From NCBI GenBank assembly GCA_012064385.1, contig QRDG01000060.1, positions 1,224,814 to 1,288,813 of the forward strand: a stretch of DNA of 64,000 bases, written 5' to 3'. The notes under the pieces were generated by a model. It was not told the origin of the DNA. It made no database searches and saw only the letters and a list, made by a program, of their open reading frames with translations. Source of the stretch: Puccinellia tenuiflora. Its lineage: Eukaryota > Streptophyta > Magnoliopsida > Poales > Poaceae. Within the stretch, counting starts at the first letter, position 1; each line of letters begins with the position of its first letter. Positions 63,833 through 64,000 of the stretch are shown here, piece by piece. The position numbers and the translations under genes are program-made.

Positions 63833-64000
63833 CTGCTGACAACTAATTGATCATCCATTGAGCTGGACTAGCTGAACTCTGCTAGTGCTAGCTGCTGACA
63901 ACGAATTGATCAACCATTGAGCTGGACTATATGAACTCTGCTAGCTGCTGACAACGAATTAATCAACATGGACTAGCTGAACTTTGCTGGCAGTTGATAC
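63833..64000 (+). repeat. Tandem repeat, 53-59 bp unit, three copies to window end
   Basis: Unit 'ctgctgacaa.gaattgatca' ... 'attgagctggacta' ... 'tgaactctgctag' starts at 63833, 63892 and 63945. The third copy lacks a few bases. The array may continue past the window. Confidence 0.88.

Noticed and set aside
1..64000. CRISPR array, prokaryotic operon or tRNA genes
   Set aside because: The sequence is clearly plant nuclear DNA. No regular spacer-repeat array and no tRNA cloverleaf were recognised by eye.

Overview
This window is nuclear DNA of a grass, most likely Pooideae and probably Triticeae. Multi-exon plant genes (GT-AG and GC-AG introns) sit far apart in a sea of transposon debris. The Stowaway MITEs, CACTA elements with short subterminal repeats, 5'-truncated LINEs and nested LTR pieces are typical of large grass genomes. 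The species assignment is inference; no marker in the window fixes it.

Layout. 1-9 kb: two tandem, intronless MATH-BTB genes (2280-3347 and 7413-8507) whose duplication includes the 3' flank. A Stowaway MITE sits 15 bp after the stop of copy 1 and is absent from copy 2. A LINE remnant (5480-6236, minus) and an F-box/FBD pseudogene (about 9100-9640, minus) lie nearby. 10-15.5 kb: a minus-strand alpha/beta hydrolase gene whose second intron (counting a presumed short first exon) holds a long-TIR MITE, itself split by a 2.55 kb LINE. 18-25.8 kb: a complete 19-exon GH35 beta-galactosidase gene of the BGAL17 type, 674 codons, plus strand, with three GC-AG introns. 26-36 kb: no intact gene; diverged repeats, then minus-strand coding fragments including the N-terminus of a WDR46/UTP7-like nucleolar protein. 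36.4-43.9 kb: a sulfotransferase pseudogene split by a 6.42 kb CACTA element with a perfect CGA target duplication. 44-52 kb: MITEs, a broken LTR, a Gypsy-type element with a two-exon gag-side ORF, a single N at 50312, and a decayed plant-mobile-domain (PMD) gene. 52-64 kb: LTR-derived non-coding DNA, a second 2.47 kb CACTA element that carries a 5S rRNA-derived segment, an inverted-repeat MITE, AT-rich 'GTTCA/GAACA' repeats and a terminal tandem repeat.

How the genes relate: they form no pathway or operon. The beta-galactosidase and both MATH-BTB genes look intact. The hydrolase reads through cleanly after splicing despite a 3.4 kb transposon-filled intron. The sulfotransferase, F-box and PMD copies are dead. 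The most informative biology is the order of insertions: empty sites, target duplications and nesting can all be read directly. I found no convincing new defence-like or enzymatic system. The most unusual items are the 5S-derived block in the second CACTA, the three GC splice donors in one gene, and the cluster of orphan coding fragments at 31.6-35.3 kb.
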